64,000 nt of DNA, taken from assembly GCA_946894095.1 (NCBI GenBank), contig OX335660.1:11041001-11105000 (forward strand). The letters are read 5' to 3'. Origin of the DNA: Incurvaria masculella. Its lineage: Eukaryota > Arthropoda > Insecta > Lepidoptera > Incurvariidae. Position 1 is the stretch's first letter. Each line of letters begins with the position of its first letter. Positions 44,669 through 56,599 of the stretch are shown one piece after another. Below the pieces are notes generated by a model. That model was not told where the DNA came from and did no database searches. It saw only the letters and a program-made list of their open reading frames with translations. The translations under genes and the position numbers were made by a program.

Positions 44669-46012
44669 GTGGAGGTACCCAGCTTCGCTCGAGTCAATGT
44701 CGGGGCATTTTAGTTTGGTATATCATTTTACATAGATATTTCGCAATTGGGAAAACATTGCCAAATTACAGGTAGAAATATATCACAGCCGCAGCCATTC
44801 AGCAGCAGGCATCCGCGAGCGAACAATAAACAAAAGAAAATGCTTCAATCCTCCTGTCAATTTTCCACGTTACTTTTTATTCGGTACGGCCGCATTACAT
44901 CGGAATAGCTGGCCGTTGGGAATGTGAGATGTGTCCCTTTCGCTCGGTGCGTCCCTCTCGCACGGCAGACGCCGCCCGGGTCGTCGTCATGACGACCGCG
45001 GAAACATGGCTGCTCCAGTTAGGCAGGCGCACGGACAAAGGACGCCGCTGGCCGCCGCCAGGAAACATGCAAATGGTTAACGAAAAATACACATTCTATT
45101 CCATATTCGAAATAGACAAAAGGTATACCTAACTCAATTTAATCCTCTTTTTCCATCCCGCCAGTTCGTTCATGCCCGCTCAAAGCACGCGAATCCAGGA
45201 ATTGGCATACCTGAAACAAAAGAAAGCACATATGAGCGATAACGTTTAATTTTAGAACGACAGTGAAAACCAATTTTCGCATGCACCGCTTCTCCTTTGT
45301 TCAACGTTGGACTCGTTCAAACCAACATTGGTCACTGCTTTAGCAATGAATTGAGATGAATCGAAGTTCCAGACCGATGCAAACTTCGTAAACACGCCAA
45401 GCAAAGAACATTCGAAGCTGAGACCGTTTTTTTTGCGAGGGTGTCCGTTCGCGGCTGACGCGGCGAGTTGTACGTTGGACGTTGTAGGTACACCGCGACC
45501 GTCGGCGCGGATAATGTTCCGATAAGCCATCGCCGGTGATCAATCATGCAGATTGACGACGTTTCCATTTTATTATGAATTCGCGGACGGAACAGAAAAG
45601 CCGGATTCGGAGCTCCGACCGACCCTTTTTAATATTCTGCGTACTTTTTATTAAGATTACGGTCAGTGGGCAATCGCAAAAGCCTTAGCACCGGTCTTTG
45701 TCGATTTAATGGTATATATTTTCAAAGACTTCGTAAGGATGGCACGTAAGTATCGCCATTGTACAATTTATTCAAGTATAGGAATGAATATGTATTTCCT
45801 CTTCTTCGAGAAACTCATAAACTTTAATTTTATCGACGACGAAATATCGATAATGTAATAATGTTTACACTTTTTTACATGATTTAAAAACTTTTCCAAG
45901 AGTTTCGAGGGCAAACTAATTTCCTCGTTAAAAATCAGTTCTCTCCAGGGCATCCGTGTTCGCGCTGACGTAAATAAATACACACGGTTATTCATGCCTG
46001 AAATTAACCTTC
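44669..46012. other. No recognised gene; family X scrap
   Basis: A family X start (GGAGGTACCCAGCTTCGCTC) lies at 44672-44720. CpG-rich patches occur at 44930-45060 and 45440-45540. A 100-codon minus frame at 45768-46070 runs into the inverted-repeat arm and has no domain. Confidence 0.4.
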
Positions 46013-46744
46013 TAGTACGAGAGCGGACCGTAGTCAACCCTACGTCATCGAGTAACAACATGGGACCCATTTGTGGTTGTGCGGATTAGAATAGGCTTCC
46101 TAAAAATACTAGGTTGCCTGACCCAAACCTGGAACGTTTTGTGCAGTAGGTAATATTAAATCACTTTTTTGGTAGAATTTAACGTCATCGAGTAACAACA
46201 TGAGACCTAGCACAATCGGTAAAGGTCATCAAGAAAAGCTAAAAAAAAGTAGGTTGGCTCGTCCTACCCTGGCACGTTCTGAGGTTGGCCGGTTTTAAAA
46301 TGTCGAAAAATAAAAAAAAATACGTCATCGAGTAACAAGATGACAATACCACCATTCGATAGTCCTATGAACATACTTCATAAAAAAATTAGGTTGGCTG
46401 CCCTCAGCCTGGCACGTTTCCTACGCGGCCATGTTGAACGTCGGATGCGCCCAGTTCTTATATTCATCAATTGTTAAATTAATATAATATAACAGTTTTG
46501 TGATATGTATATCTATAAACCGGTGATGTTTTTATTGATCTGAACTCACCTTGGATAGGTAAAAAAAAACAAAATGAAATATTTGTGATATATTGATAGT
46601 TTGGGTGCAATGGTTGCAAAAAAATTCATTTCAACAAATATTTTTCTTCTGTCGCGCAAGATACAACTAAATACATCCAATAAATTGTAAATCTCGCATT
46701 AGAGCAACTCAAAATATTTTTACCACGCAATAAGAAGTCTGTCA

Positions 46745-47650
46745 CTTTTGAATCTGTTAGCTGTTCTGAGATTCAAAAAGTAACAGAGACCTTAAGTCCA
46801 AAGGACCGCAAGGTTTATGGAACATATCTACTAATCTGTTAAAGTCCATATGGGGCAGTATTATAGAACCTCTTAGAATTATATTTAAGATGGCACATTT
46901 CCAGACTTATTAAAAATTACTAGGGTAATACCATTGCTTAAAAAGGGATCTCATAATGATGTTGAAAATTATCGGCCTGTGTCCTTACATTCACAGTGTT
47001 ATTACTTATAATCAATTCGGATTTCGTAAGTGTAGGTCAACAGGAGATGCCATTGCCTTGATGTTAATGTCTATTTTAACTTCTCTAGTTAAATCTATGA
47101 GCACCTACGGCATTTTCTGTGATGTATCAAAAGCTTTTGACTGTGTAGATCACAAAATACTTCCAGGAAAACTAGAACACTTATGGTGTTAGGGAAAATA
47201 AATGAGGTATTTGTAAATTATATATATTAAATAGACAACAAAATTGTGAAGTAAACGGTACTAAGTCTTATGTAGAATCAATCACTATGGGTATACCGCA
47301 GGGTTCAGTTCTAAGAACGTGGTTTTATATGTTGTTATAAATGATATTTCAAGCTGCATCGCAACAGATAATGATATGATTTTATTTGCGGATGACAAAT
47401 CATCAATTTCAAAAAATCGTATATCAGAACTACGGGAGTCCTTTATACAAGCTATGAACTCACTTAAATTATGGTGTGAAGCCAATAACCTACTTTTAAA
47501 TGACAGTAAAACGAGTTTAATGCACTGGGGACCCAAATACGTAATGTGAATTGTGATGTATTAAATACAGCAAATGATCTATCTTCAGCTATAACTAAAG
47601 AAATAACCTTACTTGTGATACTTTTGGGGTTACCGTGATCGTTAAATATA
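46745..47650 (+). mobile_element. Jockey-like LINE reverse transcriptase, decayed
   Basis: Pieces in shifting frames read ENYRPVSL (about 46965), YNQFGFRKCRSTGDAIALM, GIFCDVSKAFDCVDHKIL, MGIPQGSV and MILFADDKSSISKNRI. These are the palm motifs of a Jockey-type reverse transcriptase: FR-ST-A, the D-SKAFD box, G-PQGS and FADD. Frameshifts separate them (open parts 46956-47192 and 47319-47549). Endonuclease and 5' regions are absent. Likely dead. Confidence 0.7.
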
Positions 47651-47837
47651 TTTGAAAATTAATATGGCTTTTCACGCGGCGGGAGGAGACATTCGCCGAC
47701 GTATAGAGCTGATCGTTCAGCCCGTTGTCAAGGAGGTTGTCCGCCACGTTCATACGCAGCAGACGACTGACAACTAGGCTCGCCGTTGGCGTAAGTCATA
47801 GGTGTGGGTCGAGGTGGTAGCGGAAATGCGGTGATAG

Positions 47838-48719
47838 CGCTTCTACGGTCTTCCTAAAATTCACAAAGACGGGAACCCCCTTAGACCAATAGTCAGCCAG
47901 ATAAATGCTCCTACCTATCTCCTCGCTAAACATGTCGCCTCAATATTTCAACCCCTGTCTGGCAAGACGTCGTCCTACGTTAAAGATTCGGCCCATTTTG
48001 TGGAATTGTTGTCTACAGTGAAGTTGGCATGCATGGATCTATTAGTGAGCTTTGACGTCGAGTCACTGTTTCCACACGTACCAGTCCAAGAGTCCCTCGA
48101 CATCATCAAAAACTTAGTCATCAGCAACTACATCGACACTGAGTGCGTAATGCTCCTGCCATATTGTCTCACTACGACATACTTTCTGTGGCAAGGACAA
48201 TACTACATCCAGCGAGAAGGTGTACCACTGGTGTCACCAGTGACACCAGTGGTGGCAAACCTTTTCATGGAACCGCTGGAACACCGCACATTGCAAACTT
48301 CACCTCTTAAGTCAATGTTTTGGGTACGGTACGTGGATGACGTGATTTCAATCTGGTCACATGGTCGCCAATCACTCGACGCTTTCATCTCTCATCTTAA
48401 TTAGGTTCACACAAATTTAAATTATACAGTAAATTGTGAGAAGGTAGGCACTTTGGCGTTCTTGGAAGTACTTGTTGCTCGACGATTGGATGGAATCCTA
48501 AGCCACACAGTGTACCGCAAGCCGACACACACAAATCGTTGTCTACAAGCTACTTCGCATCATGCTCATTTTGGTGCATTTGTGTGGGTGCATTTGGAAT
48601 CGGTCGCAAGAGCATTGAGACTCAGAGCACAGCGGTTGTGTGACAAGGACCATATCTTCACCGAAATGGACCCTGTGCTTCGAGAACATGGGTACAATTT
48701 TTGCAATGTCGGTCAGTGA
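47838..48719 (+). mobile_element. Penelope-like element reverse transcriptase, one in-frame stop
   Basis: A single frame reads FYGLPKIHKDGNPLRPIVSQ with INAPTY, then SFDVESLFPHVPVQESLD, TTYFLWQGQYYIQREGVPLV, SPVVANLFMEPLEH-like PVVANLFMEPLE, WVRYVDDVISIW, a TAG at 48402-48404, then LAFLEVLVARRLDGILSHTV and YRKPTHTNRCLQATSHH. These are the classical motifs of Penelope-like elements, including the RYVDD active site. The N-terminal part and the GIY-YIG endonuclease are missing; the RTE copy takes over at about 48713. Except for one nonsense codon the 294-codon stretch is open. Confidence 0.85.
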
Positions 48720-50932
48720 GTCAGCGTGTTTGCGTCCACTGCTGGACATACGCCTCTCCAATCCTTCTCCAGTCCTCCCGGCCCTCAGCGGTACGGAACC
48801 ACTGCTTTCCGCCGACGCACTTGTCTCATCTTCCCACCTGGCGAGTGGTCTTCCCACACTCCGTTTGCCTGTTCACGGCCGCCAGTGTAGGACACGGTAA
48901 CTCCAACGGTCTTCGTCTCTTCGGCTGACGTGACCAGCCCACTGCTATTTGAGCTTAGCCACGCGGTGTCCAATATCGACTACTTTGGTACGTCGGCGGA
49001 TTGCCTCTTTACGTACCATATCCCGTAGCGATATTCCCAGCATGGCCCGCTCCATTGCTCGCTGGGCAACTTTTAACCTTTGGACAACGGCGACCGTCAG
49101 AGTCCACGTTTCACACCCGTACGTCATGTCATAACAGGGAGGACGCACTGGTCATATGTTCGGGTCTTTAAATTTCTACGGAAGGTCAGACCTTAGAGCG
49201 AAGTTAAGCTTTCCGAAATCAGCCCAACCCAGTTGAATCCGTCGCTCAACCTCCAAAGACAGTCCTTGTATACGAAGCCGCAGGATTTGACCGAGATATA
49301 CGTACTCTTCAACCTGTTCGATCACTTCTACGTCGATAACGATTTGTCCTCCCGTCATACCGTCAGTCGCCATGACCATGGTTTTATCCCGGTTCATCTT
49401 CAGACCTACCTTTATCGATGCTTTATAAAGGTCTTCCAGCATGGTTTAAAGCTGAACTCGGGAATTTTACAGAAGAACAATGTGATCGGCGTAGCGAAGA
49501 TGACTGAGGAAAATATTCACTAACGTTGATACCCATGTTTTCCCATTCAAGCGTCTTGAACACATATTCCGATGCGTTTGTGAAGAGCTTGGGTTAGAAA
49601 ATGTGGGTGAGAAAGTAACGTAAATATAAGATATAAGAACAGACCAAATGGAATTATCGATAACACGATTATTTGAAACCGATTACGGAGTACCTCAAGG
49701 CTCAATCATGGCACCATTGCTGTTTATTATTTTTATTAATGACATTGCAAAAGACACTATGCTAGTACTTCTCGCGAAAACCATAGTAATTTACGCTGAC
49801 GACGCAAATGTAATTGTTACTGATAAAAGTATTGAAACACTCCTTACAAAAACAACAAAAATAATTGAGGAGTCGGGTAAATGGTTCGCAGCAAATGGGT
49901 TAATGTTAAATAGTGCTAAAACACACTGTGTAAATTTTAAGATGAAAAATATTAAACATGAAGTGAATTAAGTAGATGTTTATCGAATATAACGGTGAAG
50001 TCATAACGTTTGCAACATCTACTATATTCTTAGGCTTCACGTTGGATCAAAAGTTACGATGGGACAAACACATTCAACATGTTTGTGATAAATTAACAAA
50101 AGCTTGTTATTGCCTCAGAACCCTGTCTAAATGCTGTGACTTGGATACCCTGAAGAGTGCCTACTTCGGTTATTTATACTCTGTCATGACCTATGGCATT
50201 GAGTTCTGGGGTTCTTCAGGGGAAGCGGTTTCAGTATTTAGACTACAAAAGAAAACAATTCGGATAATTACACACTCTAAATGGGACGCACTTGTTTGCA
50301 CGCCTTTGTTTAAAAACCTAAAATTGCATACTATGTATGATGTGTACGTCCAAAGAACTATTTTTTATGTGAGAAATTATCCGGAATCATATAATAATTT
50401 TAAACACGGATATTCGACGAGAAATAAAAATGTGATCCAGCCAGCTGCACACTCAACATCAAAATTTGAGAAGGGGGTCCACTTCAATAGTATTAATATG
50501 TATAATAAGCTACCAAGAGACTTGCGAGAAGAAACTAACATAAGATTTAAAAAGAAGTTAGGTACATGGTTGCTTTAATATTATTGTGTAAAACGACGAA
50601 TTCACATGATTGGTATCAATATTATAATCTGTTATGCAAATTCTTAATATTGTAATGTAATCACTGCGAATAAAATATTTCGATTTGATATTTTTGATTT
50701 TATTTGATTTGAGATCACATCCCCCTGCCTAACGCCTTTACCAAGAGGGATGGGTTGGGTATTTTAATGGAGCCTCACAGTCATCGTCGCGGACCGATAC
50801 AGATTTCGGAGTACCTCGATGTAGCGGTGGTCGATTCTGCACCTCAGGAGGAAGTTTTCGACGGCCCATTTTTCAACTGAGTCGAACGCCTTCTCGTATT
50901 CCACGAAGGCTACAAAGAGCGGCTACTCCTCC
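48713..50932 (-). mobile_element. RTE-clade LINE, copy B, interrupted
   Basis: Minus-strand pieces 48713-49594 and 50711-50932 form one element split by the Jockey-like insertion at 49595-50710. Recognisable parts on minus are MLEDLYKASIKVGLKMNRDK, EYVYLGQILRL, MTYGCETWTLTVAVVQRLKV and GRPLARWEDE. The 3' tail at 48713-48735 has the CACGCTGACTCAC type end. The inner boundary reaches the AFVEYEKAFDSVEKW region (50870-50932). Same subfamily as 31245 and 51023. Confidence 0.75.
49595..50710 (+). mobile_element. Jockey/CR1-like LINE 3' end inserted into the RTE
   Basis: Two open parts on plus: 49648-49971 (107 codons; TDYGVPQGSIMAPLLFIIFI, IVIYADDANVI, FAANGLMLNSAKTHCVNF) and 49976-50578 (200 codons; FLGFTLDQKLRWDKHI, SVMTYGIEFWGSS, KKTIRIIT, NKLPRDLRE). 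They contain the PQGS and YADD boxes and the thumb and C-terminal region of a Jockey/CR1 element and are separated by a stop plus a frameshift at about 49969. After the stop comes a 130-base tail ending TTTTGATTTTATTTGATTT. The target in the RTE, CTTGGGT|GAGATCAC, is intact on both sides. 5'-truncated and not functional. Confidence 0.8.
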
Positions 50933-51022
50933 TTCTAGCTAGCTTAGCCACCCGGTGTCCAATATCGACTACTTTGGTACGTCGGCGGATTGCCTCGTTA
51001 CGCACCATATCCCGTAGCGATA
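50933..51022 (-). mobile_element. Short extra RTE fragment
   Basis: GCTTAGCCACCCGGTGTCC, AATATCGACTACTTTGGTAC and CATATCCCGTAGCGATATTC match 48953-49038 of copy B in the same orientation. It is inserted between the inner ends of copies B and C. Confidence 0.65.
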
Positions 51023-52560
51023 TTCGCCAACGGAACATGAAGTTGGTTGAGCGCGTTATAGAGGAAAATCGAGACAGTAAAGTGTTTTCCCGTGCCTTCT
51101 CTACCGGCGCTAACTAAATTTCAAAACTCGAGCGAGCGGATGGGGTTGTCACTGCAATAAAGACGGATATACTTGAGGCGGTGGTAAAAAATTATGACGA
51201 ATTGTACTCCGCAGCAATGCATGCCCCGAGCCCAAGCAAACCACTCGACTCTGATAGGCGTGCCCCGCTCACTAGATACTACACCGAGGATCTGCCGGAG
51301 ATTAGTGTCTATGAGATAAAGGCTGTAATAGGACTAAAATAAATATATAAAGGACTAAAATAACACAAGGCTCCAGATGAGGACGGGATAACGATGGAAC
51401 TGCTAAAGTCTGGCGGGAGACCATCAGGAACTGCAAACACTGTGCAATGCAGTTCTCAAAAAAATAAGGCGAAGTTGAAGAACTATCGACCTATCTCACT
51501 TCTAAGCCACGTATACATGAGTCATCACGAGTTGGCTGACACAGAGGCTGGATCAGTACCAGCCTCATGAGCAAGCTGGGTTCAGGGAAGGATACGGCAT
51601 AATGGATCACATATTTACTGTGAGACAAGTGGTGCAGAAGTGCGAGGAGAACAACAAGCCGCTCTTTGTAGCCTTCCACTTCTTTTCTAGTCCTTTACGA
51701 GAAGGCGTTCGACTCAGTTGAAAAATGGGCTGTCGAAAACTCCCTCCTGAGGTGTAGAATCGACCACCGCTACATCGAGGTACTCCGAAATCTGTATCGG
51801 TCCGCGACGATGACTGTGAGGCTTCATTAAAATACCCAACCCATCCCTCTTGCTAAAGGCGTTAGGCAGGGGGATGTGATCTCACCCAAGCTCTTCACAA
51901 GCGCATCGGAATATGTGTTCAAGACGCTTGAATGGGACAACATGGGTATCAACGTTAATTAATATTTTCCTAAGTCATCTTCGCTTCGCCGATCACATTG
52001 TTCTTCTGTCAAATTCCCGAGTTCAGCTTCAAACAATGCTGGAAGACCTTTATAAAGATAGGTAGTAGAAAGATAGGTAGGTCTGAAGATGAACCGGGAT
52101 AAAATCAAGGTCATGGCGACTGAGGGTATGACGGGAGGACAAATTGTTATCTCGGTCAAATCCTGCGGCTTGGTATACAAAGACTGTCTTTGGAGGTTGA
52201 GCGACGGATTCAACTGGGTTGGGCTGCCTTCGGAAAGCTTAAATTCGCTCTGAGGTCTGACCTTTCGCAAAATTTAAAGACCCGAACATATGACCAGTGC
52301 CACACAGACCACTCCCAGTTATGAGTGGGCTGGTCACGTCAGCCGACGAGATGACGACTGTTAGAGTAACCGTGTCCTACACTGGCAGCCGTGGACAGGC
52401 AAACGGAGTGTGGGAAGACCACCCACCAGGTGGAAAGACGGCATCAAGTGCGTCGGGGAAAGCAGTGGGTCCGTACCGCTGAGGGCCGGTACGACTGGAG
52501 AAGGATTGGAGAGGCGTATGTCCCGCAGTGGTCGCAAACACGCTGACGGATTGACTGACT
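51023..52560 (+). mobile_element. RTE-clade LINE, copy C
   Basis: Plus-strand pieces, with frameshifts and small insertions, read NRDSKVFSRAFSTGAN, LKNYRPISLLS, HEQAGFREGYGIMDHIFTVR, YEKAFDSVEKWAVENSLLRC, RNLYRSATMTVRLH, KGVRQGDVISPKLFT and then LLSNS-like, MNRDKIKVMATEGMTGG and the C-terminal region. The 3' end is GTCGCAAACACGCTGACGGA with a TTGACTGACTG tail. It covers the palm and more 5' sequence than copy A. The 51690-52560 part is an inverted counterpart of copy B. Confidence 0.75.
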
Positions 52561-52822
52561 GTTCTCAAACCATTGTACTCTTATTTTTTTGTAGTTGGTA
52601 GCATTTAAAGGTTTAATATTATGTCGTTTTTTTTTGCTGTAAGAATAATAAGGTTTTGTAACTTGTCTCTTTGTTTACAGGTCATTATAGTAGTTCATGA
52701 CAAAAATAATAGTATAAATTCTGGATCTAACACTAGACTCATCAGAAGGACTAAATCGTACACAGGTTTTAAAATGTTTTCTTGTTGCCACTGGAGTGTG
52801 CATCGCTTTAAGGTCCTTTCTT

Positions 52823-53572
52823 CAACCCCTGTCAGCCCATGCCTACGACATTAGAGGCGCACGCTTTACATTCGGCGACGGAGCTCCTCATTACATAATT
52901 CAAATTTGATTGAATGTAAACCTAATGTAATGAAGAATTTTAATAGTCATAATAAAATAAATCGCCACAAAGTTACTATTCTTTAATTCACAGGACTTTA
53001 GGTTAAATATTCATGGTTATTTACATCCTTTAAACATATAAATGTATATGTTTTCTATAACTAATACATAAATATTTTTACAGAGCTTTTCAGGTATTAT
53101 TTAAACTATACCTACGACTTAAGAGCTGTTAATTAAAAATTCCGCTTCGGTTTGGATACATTGCAACTTTGTTACGATAAAATAAAAGAGATACGTAAAT
53201 AAAGAAAAGAGAGTGACGCCAAAGCTTACTAAACTTCCTTAATATGTGAGTGACGATGTGGACATGTACTTTTGTATAGACCCGGCAACGTTGCGTATAT
53301 ATATATAGAAAACATATACATTGAAATGTTTAAAGAATGGAAATATACTCTAGAATATTTACCCTAAATTCATGTGAATTAAAGAATAGTAACTTTGAGA
53401 TACTTCACTTATGGGTTTAAGTTTTGTGGCGATTTATTTTTTTAAGACTATTAAAAAATCTTCATTACGTTATGTTTACATACAATCTGATTAAAATTTT
53501 GTAATAACGAGGGCCGTGGCAGAATTTAAAGCGTGCGCCTCTAATGCCGTAGGCATGGGCTGACTGGAGTTG
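52823..53572. repeat. Fold-back element, about 240-260-bp arms
   Basis: The left arm (52823-53062) CAGCCCATGCCTACGACATT, AGGCGCACGCTTTA, ATAAATCGCCACAAAGTTAC pairs with the right arm (53303-53572) TTTTGTGGCGATTTATTTTT, AAAGCGTGCGCCTCTAATGC and GTAGGCATGGGCTGACTGGA. The spacer is about 240 bases. No coding potential. It lies inside the 8.3-kb island. Confidence 0.75.
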
Positions 53573-54344
53573 CGATTCCCTACGTTGAATGATCCATACG
53601 GTAGATTCCGAAAGCATATGTATATGAAACTTCCGGTTTTTACTCTTCAAGTATGCGGAACTATGTGCATCATAACCTAAAGTTAACTTGAGTTAAACTT
53701 AGTTAATAATTAGATACGACAATGCCCTAATATCACGTAATCAATCAATTTAACTTTTTTTAAAAAAAAATTTTAACCTATTCAAGATGAGTTCTGATCA
53801 ATAAAAACATCACTGTTTATAGATAGACATATCACAAAACTGTTATATTATATTAATTTAACAATTGATGAATATATGAACTGGGCGCATCCGACGTTCA
53901 ACATGGCCGCGTAGGAAACGTGCCAGGCTGAGGGCAGCCAACCTAATTTTTTTATGAAGTATGTTCATAGGACTATCGAATGGTGGTATTGTCATCTTGT
54001 TACTCGATGACGTATTTTTTTTTATTTTTTGACATTTTAAAACCGGCCAACCTCAGAACGTGCCAGGGTAGGACGAGCCAACCTACTTTTTTTTAGCTTT
54101 TCTTGATGACCTTTACCGATTGTGCTAGGTCTCATGTTGTTACTCGATGACGTTAAATTCTACCAAAAAAGTGATTTAATATTACCTACTGCACAAAACG
54201 TTCCAGGTTTGGGTCAGGCAACCTAGTATTTTTAGGAAGCCTATTCTAATCCGCACAACCACAAATGGGTCCCATGGTGTTACTCGATGACGTAGGGTTG
54301 ACGACGGTCCGCTCTCGTACTATTCAGGAATAATGAACACTAAA

Positions 54345-54562
54345 ACCTCGGTGGCTCAGTGGTGCGATGCCTCAGCGTTTTGAAATCCAGGTTAAGCAAC
54401 CCTCGACGTGGTCGGGTTTTGGAAGGGTGATCATTTTCGATCGTTGAGGATGGACGTGGCTCGGAATCCACCGCCTTCCTCACATGTTGCCATGATCGCA
54501 ATGAAGTAAGATTGTCGAAGCGGCAATGAAGTGTTTGCAAAAAATGCAGCCGTGTAATGTAA
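54345..54562 (+). repeat. 5S-headed SINE, short copy
   Basis: CCTCGGTGGCTCAGTGGTGC is followed by CCAGGTTAAGCAACCCTCG and GGTTTTGGAAGGGTGATC, a decayed 5S-like A-box and C-box pair. Then come GGCTCGGAATCCACC and GTCGAAGCGGCAATGAAG, shared with the common SINE body, and AATGCAGCCGTG. Shorter than the 31365 copy and more diverged. It begins 22 bases after the island's right arm. Confidence 0.55.
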
Positions 54563-55281
54563 AAAAGGTCGCATTCAATATAAATGTTTTTCAAGCTGAA
54601 GAAAATATTTTCCCAACAAAGTATTGTTCATCAATCAGCAAGCAGTTCCCAGCGGAATGCACGAAACGTGTGTACAAGCCGTCGGCGCAAAAAATGGTGT
54701 CCTGCGTAGTCGGCGCTAGGAGCGTCGCCTCACTACGCTGGCAGCGGTGATAGAGGAACGTTGCCAACCACTCGTAAAAATGCCGAGCTATCTCTTTCAT
54801 ACTAACACTAGAGATAATTTGTTGCAAACAGTTTAATTTATGTCCCTTTTTTTATCTTTCTTTTTTATCTCAAAAGTATTCGCAGACATCGAACACTTTT
54901 CATTCAAGGCCTCCGAGTCATGGCCCAAAGAGGTGGACCCTGGGCAGACAAAAATGACCTAATATGACGCAGACGAAGCAATACATATAGGAAATAATTT
55001 GTTTGAAAGGCGCCGCGTCCGTAACGCATCCTCGTCTTAATTCGTTTTTCTGTCTGGCCAGGGCCTTAGAAAGCTCAAGGTGTAAACGCGTCAGATAATG
55101 TCTGACATTACATACGGTCGCGACCTTGCCTGATTTTGTCGGATGCTTCGCGCGTTGCCTAGCTGGCCTAGGATGTACCGATGACGACATTGTCTCCTTG
55201 ACAGATTTTATTACCCAATGATTACTGATGCTACCACGTGCAGAGTCAAACGCTTTTTTTATTGTCAGTTACAGTAAAGTG
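54563..55281. other. No recognised gene
   Basis: Short frames only. Nothing shared with the rest of the window. Confidence 0.35.
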
Positions 55282-55575
55282 AAAAAACCGGCAAAGTGCG
55301 ATTCGTACTCACAAACAAAGGATTCCGTACCATCGTACAAGATTTAACTCCACAAAATCATGTTTTTTGTATAGGGTCCCCCTTAACTTTTTATTATTTA
55401 TTTATTTTAGCTATGTGTCGTTATAGCGGCAAAATAAATACACACTCTGTGAAAATTTCAGCTGCCTACCTATTATGGTTCATGAGATAGAGCCCTGTGA
55501 CAGACGGACGGACGGACAGCGAAGGCTTAGTAATAGGGTTCCATTGGCACCCTTTGGGTACGGAACCCTAAAAAA
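55282..55575 (+). repeat. Interspersed repeat, family P
   Basis: AAAAAACCGGCAAAGTGCGA to GGTACGGAACCCTAAAAAA, complete, with several substitutions in the first 60 bases and GACGGACGGACGG at about 55503-55515. Confidence 0.8.
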
Positions 55576-56599
55576 GAAATGCAAAGATGCATTGCCTAGT
55601 ATTGGAACGGGTTTGTGAAAGAAACTCCACGAATACGCACGTGAAAATGATATATGCGTACGAGAATATAGAACGCTACGCTCTTCCTGTTGCGTCAGAA
55701 AAGAAATTGAGTAGCTAATGCAGTCGAATTTATAAGAGGCGAGACGGCGAAACTCGGATGTTATTTGTGCGTGATTTCTCCTCTCCTGAAACTCGACGAA
55801 CGATTTATATTCGGCTAGCATTTAGCAACTCTTGATACAATATGTATTGGGACTAACGGACCAGTTACTGTCCTAACTTATGTGGCAGACGCTTGGAATT
55901 TTGTTGGGTGAACAAGTTAAGGAAAATTATGGCCGATCTGCGGGAGTAGAGTAGGAACGTGTTTGGAACTGAATGAATTGTGGTCAATGTATTTATCTCT
56001 TTCTACAGGATGTAAACGCAGTCACTGGCGTACTCATTCTTAAAACAATGAAATTCCTTGCAATCATTTTGATAATAACTAGTACGTGGTTAAGCACTAA
56101 CGCGGTTAGAATGACTGCGCTTGAAGACGGCTCTGAATCGGTATGACGGCTAGCGAATGGCAAGGATGAGGGGAAATAAAAGGGTTTGCTAGTAGCACAG
56201 AATAGTACTGGTAACCCCAAAAAGAGATGCAGGGTGCGTCGCAACTTGTCGCTCGATTCGATTCGTCTTAACTTCTGTCGCTCTGCTACAGCTCCCCTGG
56301 GAAGACCTGATGGATCACTCACTCACCATAATCGCGTAGTGGGAAGGCGAAAATTTGACGTGTCTTTTTGCGTCCAACCAAAAATCGGAAGATAAGGGAG
56401 CAGACCCTTTCTCAAAACCGCATCGTTGGATTTCGATGAAGGAGCCGAAATCTAAAGGATTCAAATGTTTAGGGTCCAAACGTCTTCAAATTTCAAAGTG
56501 TGTTGAGTATAAACCAATAATCACCCGTCACTTCCTTACCTGCTGCACCTTCAGCATCATAAGTACCTTCTAGGTGTTAAGACAGCCTCGGCCAACCCT
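55576..56599. other. No recognised gene
   Basis: Short frames on both strands, none with a domain. No repeats seen. Confidence 0.35.

Larger units (their letters stand above)
46013..54322. repeat. 8.3-kb island bounded by 560-bp inverted repeats
   Basis: The outermost shared word is TAGTACGAGAGCGGACCG at both ends (complement on the right). Arms are 46013-46568 and 53762-54322, nearly identical over their length. Each arm holds three direct sub-repeats starting CGTCATCGAGTAACA at 46043, 46183 and 46323, spaced 140 bases, each containing TAGGTTG and TGGCACGTT-like words. The space between is filled with decayed retroelements listed separately. It may be a large fold-back element, two inverted copies of one MITE, or an inverted segmental duplication. 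I found no clear target duplication. Confidence 0.75.

Noticed and set aside
46042..46340. CRISPR-like array of regularly spaced repeats
   Set aside because: Only three repeats 140 bases apart with related spacers, inside a transposon-like arm of a eukaryotic genome.
54590..54830. Candidate coding exon with overlapping frames
   Set aside because: No domain and no convincing splice sites around it.
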